Under the pieces are notes generated by a model. It worked only from the letters and a program-made list of their open reading frames with translations, was not told the DNA's origin and made no database searches. Shown here in pieces: positions 9,428 through 18,517 of a DNA stretch of 64,000 bases; the first letter of the stretch is position 1; the number at the start of each line of letters is the position of its first letter. Both the position numbers and the translations under genes were made by a program. Source of the stretch: Bacillus sp. 7884-1 (GTDB taxonomy: Bacteria; Bacillota; Bacilli; Bacillales; Cytobacillaceae); assembly GCF_002272245.1 (NCBI RefSeq), contig NZ_NPDD01000021.1:18530-82529 (forward strand), given 5' to 3'.

Positions 9428-9889
9428 TTATTCTTCTAACTTGCGATATTGGCCTCCGAAATATAATAACGGGTCCCCTTCGTTCACCTTTAGATCAGTA
9501 ACCTCACCGATAAATAAAATATGGTCCCCTGCCTCAACTTCGTTGTAAAGATTGCAAGTCAGGTTCGCAAGTGCCCCCTTGATAACAGGTAATTCACCAA
9601 ATTGTTCAAAGTTATATGGAGTTTCCTCTTTGATTTGCCCGGCAAAACGCATGGATTCTGTTTGCTGATCAGCGGATAAGAAGCTTACTCCAAATTTTTT
9701 GGATTGTTGGATGAGAGGCAGCATTCTTGCTCTTTTATCAATTGATACAAGTACTAATTTCGGATCTAAAGAGACAGAAACGAATGCATTTGCCGTCATT
9801 CCATGTGCTTCACCATCAACTTCAGTTGAAACAACGGTTATCCCTGTTGCAAACTTCCCCATTGCATTTCGAAAAAAACGATCATCCAT
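9428..9889 (-). CDS. Flavin reductase family protein (HpaC/RutF-like)
   Basis: Small NAD(P)H:FMN or FAD reductase fold with a split beta-barrel. Key segments are FRNAMGKFATGITVVST at the N-terminus, HGMTANAFVSVSLDPKLVLVSI (flavin phosphate contact) near residues 29-50, and FGVSFLSADQQ near 87. The C-terminus DPLLYFGGQYRKL is the usual closing motif of this family. At 153 residues it is full length. The start ATG follows AGGGGTG. Enzymes of this family feed reduced flavin to a partner monooxygenase, but no partner is adjacent, so the pathway is unknown. Confidence 0.85.
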   Translation of the reverse strand: MDDRFFRNAMGKFATGITVVSTEVDGEAHGMTANAFVSVSLDPKLVLVSIDKRARMLPLIQQSKKFGVSFLSADQQTESMRFAGQIKEETPYNFEQFGELPVIKGALANLTCNLYNEVEAGDHILFIGEVTDLKVNEGDPLLYFGGQYRKLEE

Positions 9890-10252
9890 TTCTCGACACC
9901 CCTACTCTTTTTTACGAATCTCTGATTGCTCTTTTATTAACTAGGTAACCTAGAAAACAAACACTCTTTCCTAATTTTATTATTTTTGTTATCTTGTGTC
10001 TAATTTTATGATTTTCCTATCTTGATAGGTATCAAAAGAGCGGTCAACTTTCCAATTACGACATATCGCAAATTTATGTATTCTATTGGTGAAAATAAAG
10101 TCACCCAGAAGAATATCTATCATGGTTCTTAAAAATATTCTTCGAGGTTTTGTTAAAAGGACTATAATCGTGTTTGGAGCGCCTATCAATAGGCGCCCCT
10201 CGTTTTAAAAAAGTCAATTCTATTTGATCGAGTTAGCTAATTCTTTAGCAAA
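9890..10252. other. Gene-free stretch with an isolated stem-loop
   Basis: No convincing gene. A strong stem (GCGCCTA / TAGGCGC, 10179-10196) sits in it, followed on the plus strand by CCCTCGTTTT. No plus-strand gene ends here, so it may be a weak terminator or a small-RNA end. Confidence 0.5.
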
Positions 10253-11008
10253 TTAATTGCCTGGTCCAACAATCCCATTAGTTGATGATGGGATTACACG
10301 GTTTCCTTCTACTTCAAATTGTTGAACTTGTAATACTTTAAGTGTAAGATCTAGTACAATTTTTTCACGTAAAAGGTTAAAGGCAGCTCCCGGCTTTTTA
10401 ATGTTCGGTGAAAAATCGAGCTCAAAGAAATTTGCACGGATTAACTCGCCATAAGGTTGTTCATTATAATTGACTTGATTTTGAAAGAAATATTTATCAA
10501 AGCGTGGAGATAAGTCATCTTTATCATCTAGAAATTGTGCTGTAGCGTCTGATGATGCGGCAAGAATTGGAAATGCAAGGAAGTCTCCAGCAGTTAATTC
10601 TGCATAGCCTGAAAATGGGATTGTAGCAATTTTATCAACTAGTGGTCCATTACAAGCAACGGAAGCATACTCAATATTTTTACGAATTGTCCCAGCAACA
10701 AATAATTTTGCTCTTGTTACATTAAAAAAGTCTGTCCCTGGAATAGGTGCAAAGGCCACAGGCACGAGTTTAACTTGAGTTAGACTCACATTTTTATGAA
10801 CTCTTTTAATCTCTGTTGCTGCAGGGAAAAGAGGAACATTTGCTTCAACTACAATTTGCAGAGTTCTCTCGGCTAATACAACTGGAACCTTAAGAGTTGC
10901 TGTACTAGGAATAAGAACACGTCCTACTGGAGAGTCACCAAACGCACCTTGTTGGTCTGAAACAACTGGACAGACCAGCGGTTGATCTTGATCTTTATTT
11001 TTACACAT
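10253..11008 (-). CDS. Putative spore coat/exosporium protein with SPOCS-like repeat
   Basis: A 251-residue protein without signal peptide. Segments such as VPVVLAERTLQIVVEANVP and AKLFVAGTIRKNIEYAS follow the beta-rich pattern of SPOCS/DUF3794-type spore proteins. The C-terminal LREKIVLDLTLKVLQVQQFE closely resembles the end of the protein encoded at 11225-12757, so the two are paralogous. Cysteines are few (CKNKDQ, VCPVV, ACNG). A sigma-K-like promoter precedes it. The 17 bases from AGGATGATTTTTTC to the ATG are identical to those before the gene at 21689. Spore-surface location is inferred. Confidence 0.65.
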   Translation of the reverse strand: MCKNKDQDQPLVCPVVSDQQGAFGDSPVGRVLIPSTATLKVPVVLAERTLQIVVEANVPLFPAATEIKRVHKNVSLTQVKLVPVAFAPIPGTDFFNVTRAKLFVAGTIRKNIEYASVACNGPLVDKIATIPFSGYAELTAGDFLAFPILAASSDATAQFLDDKDDLSPRFDKYFFQNQVNYNEQPYGELIRANFFELDFSPNIKKPGAAFNLLREKIVLDLTLKVLQVQQFEVEGNRVIPSSTNGIVGPGN

Positions 11009-11054
11009 GAAAAAATCATCCTTTCAATTATATTGTTTTATTTGTATACACCAA

Positions 11055-11081
11055 TATAGTATTCAGCATATACAAGCAGGT
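11055..11081 (-). promoter_or_regulatory. Sigma-K-like promoter
   Basis: On the minus strand AC, 16 bases, then AATACTATA: one mismatch to CATANNNTA. It lies about 47 bases before the ATG at 11008. Confidence 0.45.
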
Positions 11082-11173
11082 ATAGGTTTTAAGAGTGGTG
11101 AAAGAGCCTTTTTTGAAAAATAGGACAGGTGTACTGTATTAAGTATCTATTAAGGATTGTCCATGGTGAGGAA

Positions 11174-11216
11174 TAAAAAAAGACTACTAATGAAAAGTTA
11201 CTTCACCAGTAGGCTT
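11174..11216 (-). terminator. Terminator of the 510-aa SPOCS-like gene
   Basis: On the minus strand CTACTGGTGAA and TTCATTAGTAG pair (two G-U pairs) and are followed by TCTTTTTTTATT. Confidence 0.7.
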
Positions 11217-11224
11217 GTTCTCGT

Positions 11225-12757
11225 TTAAATCCAATTTTTAAGCATTTGAACTTGAACAGACTGTTCTTGGAGTAAATGAATCCCTAATTCCAATACGATA
11301 AATTGTTTTAGTTTGATTCTAGGGGTCTTTATATATTTTTGTTCATGCTTAAAAATATTAATATTTTGATGAATTTTAGAATAAATTAATTTGCCATGTG
11401 TATTTTCGGGATAATAGGAAGTCTTGATTAATTGTGTTTGATCGGCAGCAGATTTTTGTTGGTCAAGATTGTTTTGAAAGATGAATGATTTTTCCTCAAT
11501 AGAACCGAAAAGAGGCGGGTGCAGGAAATGATTAATTTCTACTATACTGCCAAAGGGAATCGTTTTACTCATGGAATTAATCAGCCGTTCAGAGTATTGG
11601 CCATGATTTGTTTGAGTTGGGTTAGGACTATTTGTAGGGTAAGGTTGTGGCACATAACTATATCTATCGAAATTATGTTTTCTTAGGTACATTGAATTCT
11701 TTTTGTTCATTTTGTTGAAAGGTGATTGATTTTGCACATAATTCGGAGTTTGCTGATTTTCAAAAATATACTTAATATCTTGTTGAATGAATCCTTCAAT
11801 TATTAATTTCCCCTTTAAAGCTTTGCAAGAACCGTTATCTAACACTGGCGACAATTCAGAAGGTATAAATTTACAAGTTTTCAATACTACTTTTTTAGAA
11901 ATCTCTCTTATTTCTTTTACCTTTTCTGTGAAAATTTCTTCGTCCTCTAAACAAATTTCAATATTATATTTTTCAAGAATAACAGGAATTTGTATACCCA
12001 AGAAATCATTAGCCGTAATCATGTTATTTTCTTTCAAATCATTGGTACCAAAAAAATCTTTAGAAAAGGTCAATTGTTCCTCTTTATGATCATTAGATAT
12101 TTTTTGCGATTCTTGATCTTCAAGGTATGTTTTTACTTTATCACTGGAAACAGGTATTTTTAGTTCCATTTCTTTTCCACCAACTGTTCCACCATGAGAG
12201 GTGTGCTCTTGACTAGATTCATCTGAAAGGGGTGGGATTGTCTGAGCATATCCCATTTCAACGTTTGTTTCGATAGGGGGGGTCTCTACAAAAGTTCCTT
12301 TTGCCGTAACCTCTGTTTGTTGGAATGAAGACGGTTCCTCTTCCCTTGCGGTTATTACGTTCTCCTCAGGAAATGAAGGCAGCTCTTCGTCCGCTTCAGT
12401 GACCATATTCTCTTCGAAAAGAGAGATCTGCTCAGAAATATTATTTAATTTTTCATTAAAAATTTTCGAGTATTTAATTTTTCTATCTATCGTAAAGGTA
12501 ATCCGGTCATTTGCTGTTACTCGATTCTCATCTTTTACTGGTTCATTTTTTTTCATTCGATCCTTGTTCCTTTTTGAATCTCCTGTTTGTTTTGATTGAT
12601 TTTCCCGGTTAATGGACCTTCTGCTGTTCTCTATGTTTTCTTCAATCTCGCATACACATTCCAATACAATCGGTTTTATTGGAAATCTCATAATTGTATT
12701 AGTTTGATTAGATACTAGTTCTTCCATTTTCTTTTTGTTTATCCATGGAGTCTGCAC
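11225..12757 (-). CDS. Putative spore surface protein, disordered N-terminus and SPOCS-like C-terminus
   Basis: About 510 residues. The N-terminal part begins with a conserved-looking block (MRFPIKPIVLECVCEIEEN), followed by a low-complexity acidic region rich in Glu, Thr and Ser (residues 60-220). The C-terminal half carries two beta segments, KLIIEGFIQQDIKYIFENQ and KQFIVLELGIHLLQEQSVQV, that align with the smaller neighbour at 10253. It resembles a family of Bacillus cereus group spore proteins (BC_2427 type), from memory only. I chose GTG 12757, nine bases after AAGGAG; TTG 12766 touches the ribosome binding site. A good sigma-K-like promoter precedes it. Confidence 0.6.
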   Translation of the reverse strand: MQTPWINKKKMEELVSNQTNTIMRFPIKPIVLECVCEIEENIENSRRSINRENQSKQTGDSKRNKDRMKKNEPVKDENRVTANDRITFTIDRKIKYSKIFNEKLNNISEQISLFEENMVTEADEELPSFPEENVITAREEEPSSFQQTEVTAKGTFVETPPIETNVEMGYAQTIPPLSDESSQEHTSHGGTVGGKEMELKIPVSSDKVKTYLEDQESQKISNDHKEEQLTFSKDFFGTNDLKENNMITANDFLGIQIPVILEKYNIEICLEDEEIFTEKVKEIREISKKVVLKTCKFIPSELSPVLDNGSCKALKGKLIIEGFIQQDIKYIFENQQTPNYVQNQSPFNKMNKKNSMYLRKHNFDRYSYVPQPYPTNSPNPTQTNHGQYSERLINSMSKTIPFGSIVEINHFLHPPLFGSIEEKSFIFQNNLDQQKSAADQTQLIKTSYYPENTHGKLIYSKIHQNINIFKHEQKYIKTPRIKLKQFIVLELGIHLLQEQSVQVQMLKNWI

Positions 12758-12793
12758 ATTTTTCAACTCCTTAATTGCAAATCCTTACTTTAT

Positions 12794-12820
12794 TTATGTA
12801 TGCTTATTACTCATTAATGT
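12794..12820 (-). promoter_or_regulatory. Sigma-K-like promoter
   Basis: On the minus strand AC, 16 bases, CATACATAA: one mismatch to CATANNNTA, about 37 bases upstream of the chosen GTG start. Confidence 0.5.
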
Positions 12821-13008
12821 GCCCGGATAGCTGATTAACAAAAGGCGGTACACTAGCCCAATTTTTCTATTCCTTTTTTGTAAAGGAAATCGGAGTTTCG
12901 TTCCTTTTGATTATTGCTTTTTGAGCATAATTTTATCTTTAATGTTGTTATTAGTCCAAGCATATCAGTACTTTTATAATATGTTATTAATGGAGGTGAT
13001 GAATTTAG

Positions 13009-13770
13009 ATGGTTAAACTCTTTATCGACCCCGGACATGGCGGTTCAGATCCTGGAGCTTTGGGGTATGGTCTGCAAGAAAAGAATCTTACTTTACCAAT
13101 AGCCACGACTCTAAGGGATATATTATTAAATGAATATGAAGGTGTATCAGTCCTAATGAGTAGGACAAGCGATCAGACTGTCAGCTTAAGCGAAAGAACA
13201 AATGCCGCAAACAATTGGGGAGCAGACTATTATCTCTCCATCCATATCAATGCAGGTGGAGGTACAGGGTTTGAAAGCTATATTTATCCAGGAGTTGGCT
13301 CCCCTACAACGACATACCAGGATATCATTCATGATGAGATTCTAAAGGTAGTAGATTTTGCTAATCGTGGTAAAAAATCAGCTAACTTCCATGTTTTAAG
13401 GGAAACAATGATGCCAGCTTTGTTAACCGAAAATGGGTTTATAGATAACCCTAATGACGCTAACAAATTAAAATCATCAAGTTTCTTAGTAAGTATTGCC
13501 AGAGGACATGCTAATGGATTAGCAAGGGCATTTAATTTAACGAGAAAACCAACTGTTCTGTATAAGGTTCAGATTGGTGCATTTCGTATCAAGTCTAATG
13601 CAGACAACCTTGCATCAGAGGCAATGTCGAAAGGTTTCGATGCCGTTGTTTTACTTAGAGATGGTCTATATAAAGTCCAAATTGGCGCTTTCACATCAAA
13701 AGAAAATGCAGAATCCCTAGCTGCTAAAGCTAGGAATGCCGGATTTGATGCCATTGTGTTTATAGAATAA
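13009..13770 (+). CDS. N-acetylmuramoyl-L-alanine amidase with two SPOR domains
   Basis: Zinc amidase that cleaves the lactyl-peptide bond of peptidoglycan. The Amidase_3 domain spans residues 1-175. Zinc ligands are His9 (DPGHGGSDPGA), Glu near 28 (QEKNLTL) and His82 (LSIHINAGGG), and the catalytic Glu is in LTENGFID near 144. Two SPOR repeats follow, each starting YKVQIGAF (about 184 and 220), which bind glycan denuded of peptides. No signal peptide is present. This matches the CwlC/CwlV type, which acts in mother-cell lysis after release from the sporulating cell. The start follows GGAGGTGATG. A hairpin shared with the sulfurylase gene ends it. Confidence 0.9.
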   Translation: MVKLFIDPGHGGSDPGALGYGLQEKNLTLPIATTLRDILLNEYEGVSVLMSRTSDQTVSLSERTNAANNWGADYYLSIHINAGGGTGFESYIYPGVGSPTTTYQDIIHDEILKVVDFANRGKKSANFHVLRETMMPALLTENGFIDNPNDANKLKSSSFLVSIARGHANGLARAFNLTRKPTVLYKVQIGAFRIKSNADNLASEAMSKGFDAVVLLRDGLYKVQIGAFTSKENAESLAAKARNAGFDAIVFIE

Positions 13771-13822
13771 TTCAGTTGCCCTAGCTAATTAAACTTTTAA
13801 GCGTGGGTAGTAGAGCAAGATT

Positions 13823-13868
13823 TAACATACCCCCGCCAGAAATACCTATTTAAAGTGGGGGTATGTTA
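13823..13868. terminator. Bidirectional terminator
   Basis: TAACATACCCCC and GGGGGTATGTTA are exact inverted repeats between convergent genes. Confidence 0.75.
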
Positions 13869-13901
13869 TAAGAATCTTCTCTCTCAATCCCATACATTTA
13901 A

Positions 13902-15668
13902 CTAGGTTTCTATTAATTGTTTTTCCTCTAAATACTTGATTACTAGCGCAACGCATTCTTGAATTGAATACTTGTTTGTATCGATAATCAATTCTGGATT
14001 AACCGGTTCTTCATAAACAGAATCCACACCTGAAAACTCTTTTATCTTTCCCTCTCTTAGCTTTTGGTAAAGGCCTTTGGGATCCCGTTTCTCGCAAACA
14101 TCCAACGGACAATTAACAAAAACCTCGATAAATTCATTTTTTTCAACTAATTGACGTACTTGATCTCGATCTCTTTGAAATGGAGAAATAAAGGCTGCAA
14201 GGACCACCTGACCACTATCTACGAATAATTTTGAAACTTCACCGATACGCCGAATATTTTCCTGTCTGTCTTCTTTTGAAAAACCTAAATCTTTATTCAG
14301 ACCGAACCGGATATTATCCCCATCTAATATATAATTTCTAATTTTACGATCAAATAATCTTTTAGCTATTTCATTGGCGAGCGTAGATTTCCCTGAGCCC
14401 GATAATCCCGTAAACCAAAGGATAAAGCTTTTATGACCATTTTGTTCTCTCCGGTCTTTTTTTGTAATACTGGGATCATGCCATGTGATGTTCGTTGCCT
14501 GTGATTTTTTTTCTTCCACATGCACAATCTCCGTTTGTTTTTGTATACCTTTTATTAATACATCAACGACCTCTTTACGACTAAAGGTGCTTGGAGGATA
14601 AATACCGTTACGTAATAAGTTCCTTACTTTAGTCCCAGAAAGAACTACATGATTGTCTTTACCATGTGGGCATGTTTTGGTTGAAGCCATTGCCTTACAC
14701 TTTAAGCAATAAAAACTATGTTCAAAGAAAAGAATGTTGATTCCAAGTTCCTCATTAGTGAAGTTTTTAAAGATTTCTTGTGCTTCATAGGTGCTGTAAT
14801 AGTTACCTACCCCTGCATGATCACGTCCAACAATAAAATGTGTACATCCATAATTTTTACGAACGAGAGCATGAAAAACTGCCTCACGCGGGCCGGCATA
14901 ACGCATTGCTGCAGGGAAAACAGATAGTAAAACCCTGTCTTTTGGATAATAATGATTTAACAAGACTTGATAACTTTCCATTCGAATTTTTGCTGGTATA
15001 TCATCAAGCTTCGTCTCACCAACAAGTGGATGTAAAAAAAGGCCATCTACAATTTCAAGTGCTGATTTTTGGATATATTCATGGGCACGATGAATAGGAT
15101 TCCTTGTTTGGAACCCAACCACCATATTCCATCCTAGCTCTCTAAATTTTCTTCTTGTCTCAGCTGGATTAATATGGAAAGAAGAAAATTCCCCTTTTTC
15201 AATTTTGTGAACTAATTTGATTTCTCCACCAGCAAAAATATCAGGCCGTTCATATAGTTTTTTCACTCCTGGATGCATTAGGTCACTTGTTTTATAAACG
15301 TTCTTTGCCTCTTTCTGTTTATTGGGTGTGTATAATTGATCTAATTTTAAGACACCATACACAACCCCCTCTTTAACTAGCTTTATCCACTCACCAACAG
15401 TTAAATCTTCCGCTTGCTTCTCATTTACTGGGAGTGTTATCGGAATACTCCAAACAGTACCATCCATAAGACGCATATTCTCAACTACGGATTCATAATC
15501 TTCTTTTGTTAAAAATCCTTTTAATGGACTGTAAGCCCCATTAGCTATAAGTTCGAGATCACTTAATGATATGTTATCTAGTTCTATTTCATTTTTTAGA
15601 GATTGATATTCAAAATCTGGATCAAATAAATTTACCAATGATCCTCCATGAGGAATACTCTGACTCAT
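13902..15668 (-). CDS. Bifunctional sulfate adenylyltransferase / adenylylsulfate kinase (PAPS synthetase)
   Basis: Makes APS from sulfate and ATP, then PAPS, the universal sulfuryl donor. Residues 1-395 are a PUA-like plus ATP-sulfurylase domain with the nucleotide motifs [10 protein letters not shown] and GRDHAGVG. A four-cysteine set ([13 protein letters not shown]) is visible near residue 325. Residues 420-588 are APS kinase, with P-loop GLSGSGKST, the [10 protein letters not shown] motif and [12 protein letters not shown]. The order (sulfurylase first) matches bacterial Sat-CysC fusions. ATG 15668 follows GGAAGG. No PAPS reductase or sulfite reductase is nearby, while three sulfotransferases lie in the same window, so sulfation rather than assimilation is a reasonable inference. 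Confidence 0.93.
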   Translation of the reverse strand: MSQSIPHGGSLVNLFDPDFEYQSLKNEIELDNISLSDLELIANGAYSPLKGFLTKEDYESVVENMRLMDGTVWSIPITLPVNEKQAEDLTVGEWIKLVKEGVVYGVLKLDQLYTPNKQKEAKNVYKTSDLMHPGVKKLYERPDIFAGGEIKLVHKIEKGEFSSFHINPAETRRKFRELGWNMVVGFQTRNPIHRAHEYIQKSALEIVDGLFLHPLVGETKLDDIPAKIRMESYQVLLNHYYPKDRVLLSVFPAAMRYAGPREAVFHALVRKNYGCTHFIVGRDHAGVGNYYSTYEAQEIFKNFTNEELGINILFFEHSFYCLKCKAMASTKTCPHGKDNHVVLSGTKVRNLLRNGIYPPSTFSRKEVVDVLIKGIQKQTEIVHVEEKKSQATNITWHDPSITKKDRREQNGHKSFILWFTGLSGSGKSTLANEIAKRLFDRKIRNYILDGDNIRFGLNKDLGFSKEDRQENIRRIGEVSKLFVDSGQVVLAAFISPFQRDRDQVRQLVEKNEFIEVFVNCPLDVCEKRDPKGLYQKLREGKIKEFSGVDSVYEEPVNPELIIDTNKYSIQECVALVIKYLEEKQLIET

Positions 15669-16007
15669 CACGAATACCTTCCTTTACTTTTATAATATTG
15701 GTAGAAGTCACCTCTTAGCTCAGGAACGTTGTTAATTTTGGTAAGGGATACCAACTTGTACATATTTTAAGTTGACAATTTTTGAGGGATTTAAATAGGG
15801 AAACATCCAATTTCATCCAAGATAAATATGCAAAATTATGATTAAAAAATAGATATATTCTTTTACAAATAGATTCAAATTGTCACCAAGATAGTAGCAA
15901 ATAAAGAAATATGTCAATAATGGATGGTTATTATCATTAAGTTCGGGCAATCACTACACTTCCTATCCCTTTTGCTTTTAATAAAAAGCATTTAGTGGAA
16001 TTTTTAT
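15669..16007. other. Gene-free stretch
   Basis: AT-rich and without a convincing coding frame. It should hold the promoter of the sulfurylase/kinase gene. A weak hairpin (TGCTTTT / AAAAGCA near 15971-15990) could end the epimerase transcript. Confidence 0.5.
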
Positions 16008-16931
16008 TTAAGATTTATCCCTCTGCCATACATAAGCATATGTTTCCTCTAAACCTTGTAGAATATCAAAAGTAGGATGCCATTCAAGTGACTGAAGAGC
16101 ACTTTGATTATTAAGACAACTATGTTTAATATCACCCTTTTTACCATCGACAAAAACATATCCAATAGGGGAACCGTGTATTTTATTTAAAAAGCCAATC
16201 AATTGGTTAATGGAGGTTGTCTTTGAGGTGCTGATATTGAAAGTTTGGCGGTCACCACTTTTAATTGCAGCGATATTGGCTAAAACAATATCCTTTACAT
16301 AAATAAAGTCCCTAGTTTGTTCGCCATCCCCATGTATTAACAACATCTCATTCCTCTTTATGCGATTAAGAAATACTGCTATAACCCCTCCTTCTCCCTT
16401 TGGTAATTGCCTTGGACCATATACGTTTCCGTATCGAAGAATGGTGAATGGAAGTTTATAAAGATGAGAAAATATACGGATATAGGATTCGGCAGTTAAT
16501 TTTGATAATCCGTAATACGAAATTGGTACAGTCAAATCGGTTTCCGATAATAAATCGGTCTCCAAATCTCCATAAACTGCTGATGTCGAAGCAAAGATGA
16601 TTCTCTTTACCCGCGCTTCATGACATGCTTCCAAAATATTAATTGTTCCATTAATATTGACACTTGCATCATAATTTGGTTCGCTGATAGATTTTCCAAC
16701 ATCAGCCTGGGCAGCTAAATGGAATACTATATCCGGCTTTTCCTGGTTAATAATTTGTTTAGCCTTTGTACCCCGAATATCCTCTACATGAATAATGGCA
16801 GAAGGATGAACATTTTCCAATCGTCCCGCTATAAGGTTATCGAGTACATGAACTTCAAATCCTCGTTTAACAAGCTCTTCCACTAAATGGGAACCAATGA
16901 AACCAGCGCCTCCAGTAACGATCGCCTTCAT
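16008..16931 (-). CDS. NAD-dependent nucleotide-sugar epimerase/dehydratase (UDP-glucose 4-epimerase-like)
   Basis: Extended short-chain dehydrogenase of 307 residues that would interconvert or modify a nucleotide sugar. The NAD motif TGGAGFIGSHLVE is at residues 7-19. FASTSAVYG supplies the catalytic Ser/Thr near 117, and YYGLSK supplies the Tyr/Lys pair near 143. RYGNVYGPRQ is the usual substrate-binding segment. The fold is closest to GalE-like 4-epimerases, but UDP-glucuronate epimerases and related enzymes look alike by eye. The start has GAGGTGA. It is a single gene at the edge of the glycan island. Confidence 0.85.
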   Translation of the reverse strand: MKAIVTGGAGFIGSHLVEELVKRGFEVHVLDNLIAGRLENVHPSAIIHVEDIRGTKAKQIINQEKPDIVFHLAAQADVGKSISEPNYDASVNINGTINILEACHEARVKRIIFASTSAVYGDLETDLLSETDLTVPISYYGLSKLTAESYIRIFSHLYKLPFTILRYGNVYGPRQLPKGEGGVIAVFLNRIKRNEMLLIHGDGEQTRDFIYVKDIVLANIAAIKSGDRQTFNISTSKTTSINQLIGFLNKIHGSPIGYVFVDGKKGDIKHSCLNNQSALQSLEWHPTFDILQGLEETYAYVWQRDKS

Positions 16932-17128
16932 AATATATAAGTCACCTCTTTTTTCTAACCATCTTATTCTCGAAAATTAGAAAAGGTATAAGACATGTAC
17001 CCCTTTTTTTGTTTAGGGGTCTACTTTCAACATTTCCTGAAAATTTTTTTATTTGCCTTAGGACAGGTTCACTACATTCAATAACTAGAATTTGAATACC
17101 CTTTAATAATCCATGAAAAATTCATTTT

Positions 17129-17161
17129 AAAGAAAGTGGTTTTCTCCCACTTTCTTTTTTT
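17129..17161 (+). terminator. Strong terminator-like hairpin without an obvious upstream plus-strand gene
   Basis: AAAGAAAGTGG and CCACTTTCTTT form an 11-bp stem followed by more T residues on the plus strand. The only nearby gene (17210-17548) is on the minus strand, so it may act bidirectionally or end an unseen small transcript. Confidence 0.6.
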
Positions 17162-17209
17162 GGATACCCCTTTTTTAAAAATAAAGATGGAAAAGGAAAA
17201 ACACACAAG

Positions 17210-17548
17210 TTAAATTTTCGATTCTATAATGGCAGCAGCCCCTGCTACGGCTAGAACAAGAAAAAATGGATAAGTAATAGGAAAATAGAGATAGATAAAC
17301 ACTACAGTTATGGAGGACCAAAATCCTACACACCAAAAACAGCTTAGAAGAGAACCGATAAAATGCCTTATCCCCGTACCCTTTATGTCAATCGTCTCTT
17401 CTAGTTGACCGAAATTATTTTCTACTATATTCACAGAAAAGAATGGGCGTCTAATAAAAGAAGTAATTTTATCAAAGACAATTAAATGGGTTAAACGAAA
17501 GGAAGCAAAAATGATAATAAATAAATCCATCCAATCCAAACTGTACAT
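17210..17548 (-). CDS. DUF1360 membrane protein
   Basis: 112 residues with an N-terminal membrane helix (LFIIIFASFRLTHLIVFD), a central loop, the motif GSLLSCFWCVGFW and two closing hydrophobic helices. The TxLIVFDKIT and CxWCVGFW features are typical of DUF1360 (B. subtilis YngL type), a family linked to sporulation by gene content but without a known activity. The start ATG follows GAGGTGATT. Confidence 0.8.
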   Translation of the reverse strand: MYSLDWMDLFIIIFASFRLTHLIVFDKITSFIRRPFFSVNIVENNFGQLEETIDIKGTGIRHFIGSLLSCFWCVGFWSSITVVFIYLYFPITYPFFLVLAVAGAAAIIESKI

Positions 17549-17702
17549 ACAATCACCTCATTTCTCACATAAATTTGATTCATTGTATGTTTAGACCCTT
17601 CAAACGTTCCTTAGATACCCTTATCAATTTATTGAATGAATGCAACAGGTAACGAATATAGTGAAATGACATAATATGTACTACAACTGGAGGGGATTTT
17701 TT

Positions 17703-17963
17703 ATGGAGAACGATAAAATGCCAAAAGAAAAGCCGATAGTTTGTTCGGTTGTAACGGAATTACAAGCAGCACAAGTTGCTAAATTATGCGAGAGCTATGA
17801 CATTCAAGCAATAATCCGAATGAAGCCTTTTGTTGATATTTCTCACCTGAAAAAAACTGTAAAGGCTAAGATGAAAGAAAAATTATACGAACCATGTCCG
17901 TGCGGTAAAGGAAAGAAGTTTAAGTTTTGCTGTTACCAAACAGAAGTTGATATAAAGCTATAG
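17703..17963 (+). CDS. SEC-C motif small protein
   Basis: 86 residues. The N-terminal half is a small mixed alpha/beta region (VCSVVTELQAAQVAKLCESY). The C-terminus is a SEC-C zinc motif, CPCGKGKKFKFCC, like that at the end of SecA, which binds zinc and contacts SecB or ribosomes. ATG 17703 is preceded by GGAGGGG with seven bases spacing; an in-frame ATG 27 bases earlier has no such site. It is monocistronic with a terminator. The target is unknown. Confidence 0.75.
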   Translation: MENDKMPKEKPIVCSVVTELQAAQVAKLCESYDIQAIIRMKPFVDISHLKKTVKAKMKEKLYEPCPCGKGKKFKFCCYQTEVDIKL

Positions 17964-17971
17964 AAGAAACA

Positions 17972-17997
17972 GTCTTCCTTTTGGAGGGCCTTTTTTT
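17972..17997 (+). terminator. Terminator of the SEC-C gene
   Basis: GTCTTCC and GGAGGGC pair (two G-U pairs) and are followed by seven T. Confidence 0.6.
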
Positions 17998-18117
17998 GTG
18001 AGAGGACAACCGTATTTCCCAGACTTAAACAATACTTATCCTTAAGGGAGTGGACTAGGAATACATATTTTGTAACTACTTATAAATTTAGGGTTATCAA
18101 GAGAGGAAAAATAATTC

Positions 18118-18136
18118 AGACCGCAAGAAGCGGTCT
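18118..18136 (-). terminator. Terminator of the small basic protein gene
   Basis: AGACCGC and GCGGTCT form a 7-bp stem; on the minus strand it is followed by GAATTATTTTTC. Confidence 0.55.
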
Positions 18137-18165
18137 TATAAAGTAAAAATTTGACGGATTTTTAT

Positions 18166-18369
18166 TTATTTTAATTTATTTTTTACTCCCACCTGTTTGG
18201 GTTTTCCGCACCCGCATCCCCCAGAATCAGATTTCACCCTTTTATTGGAGACAACTCCCTGTGATAAATAATTGTCAGCTATTTTACGTCCCATATACAC
18301 TTTTGATTGCGGTGAAAATTTTGGAGTAAGAGATCGACTTACGTTTTGCCCACCCCGTCTGGTTTTCAA
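18166..18369 (-). CDS. Small basic Gly/Cys protein, putative spore component
   Basis: 67 residues, strongly basic, with no membrane segment. The sequence has a short Gly-Cys cluster near the C-terminus (GGCGCGKPK) that could bind metal or form cross-links. The start is TTG 18369, after AAGGAGGTAG. A sigma-K-like promoter lies 34 bases upstream, so late mother-cell expression and spore-surface location are inferred. I do not recognise a family. It differs in sequence from the other tiny gene at 46042-46203, though both are short, basic and terminator-flanked. Confidence 0.6.
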   Translation of the reverse strand: MKTRRGGQNVSRSLTPKFSPQSKVYMGRKIADNYLSQGVVSNKRVKSDSGGCGCGKPKQVGVKNKLK

Positions 18370-18402
18370 ATTAACTACCTCCTTGCTAAGTAGGGTTCCA
18401 TA

Positions 18403-18430
18403 AATTATATGTATCTATGAATTACGATGT
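18403..18430 (-). promoter_or_regulatory. Sigma-K-like promoter
   Basis: On the minus strand AC, 17 bases, CATATAATT: one mismatch to CATANNNTA. Confidence 0.45.
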
Positions 18431-18483
18431 GTTCCCATTTAAAGGGGAGAGGATGGTTTAAAAAATAAGTTTAATAGAACAAC

Positions 18484-18513
18484 AAAAAACGGCGTTCTGC
18501 TGGGACGCCGTTT
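18484..18513 (-). terminator. Terminator of the coiled-coil/JAMM pair
   Basis: AAACGGCGT and ACGCCGTTT form a 9-bp stem; on the minus strand it ends in TTTTTTG. Confidence 0.8.
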
Positions 18514-18517
18514 AAGT

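Noticed and set aside
10179..10196. GCGCCTA/TAGGCGC stem as an intrinsic terminator
   Set aside because: It lacks a clean T-run on either strand and no gene ends just before it; kept only as a stem-loop.
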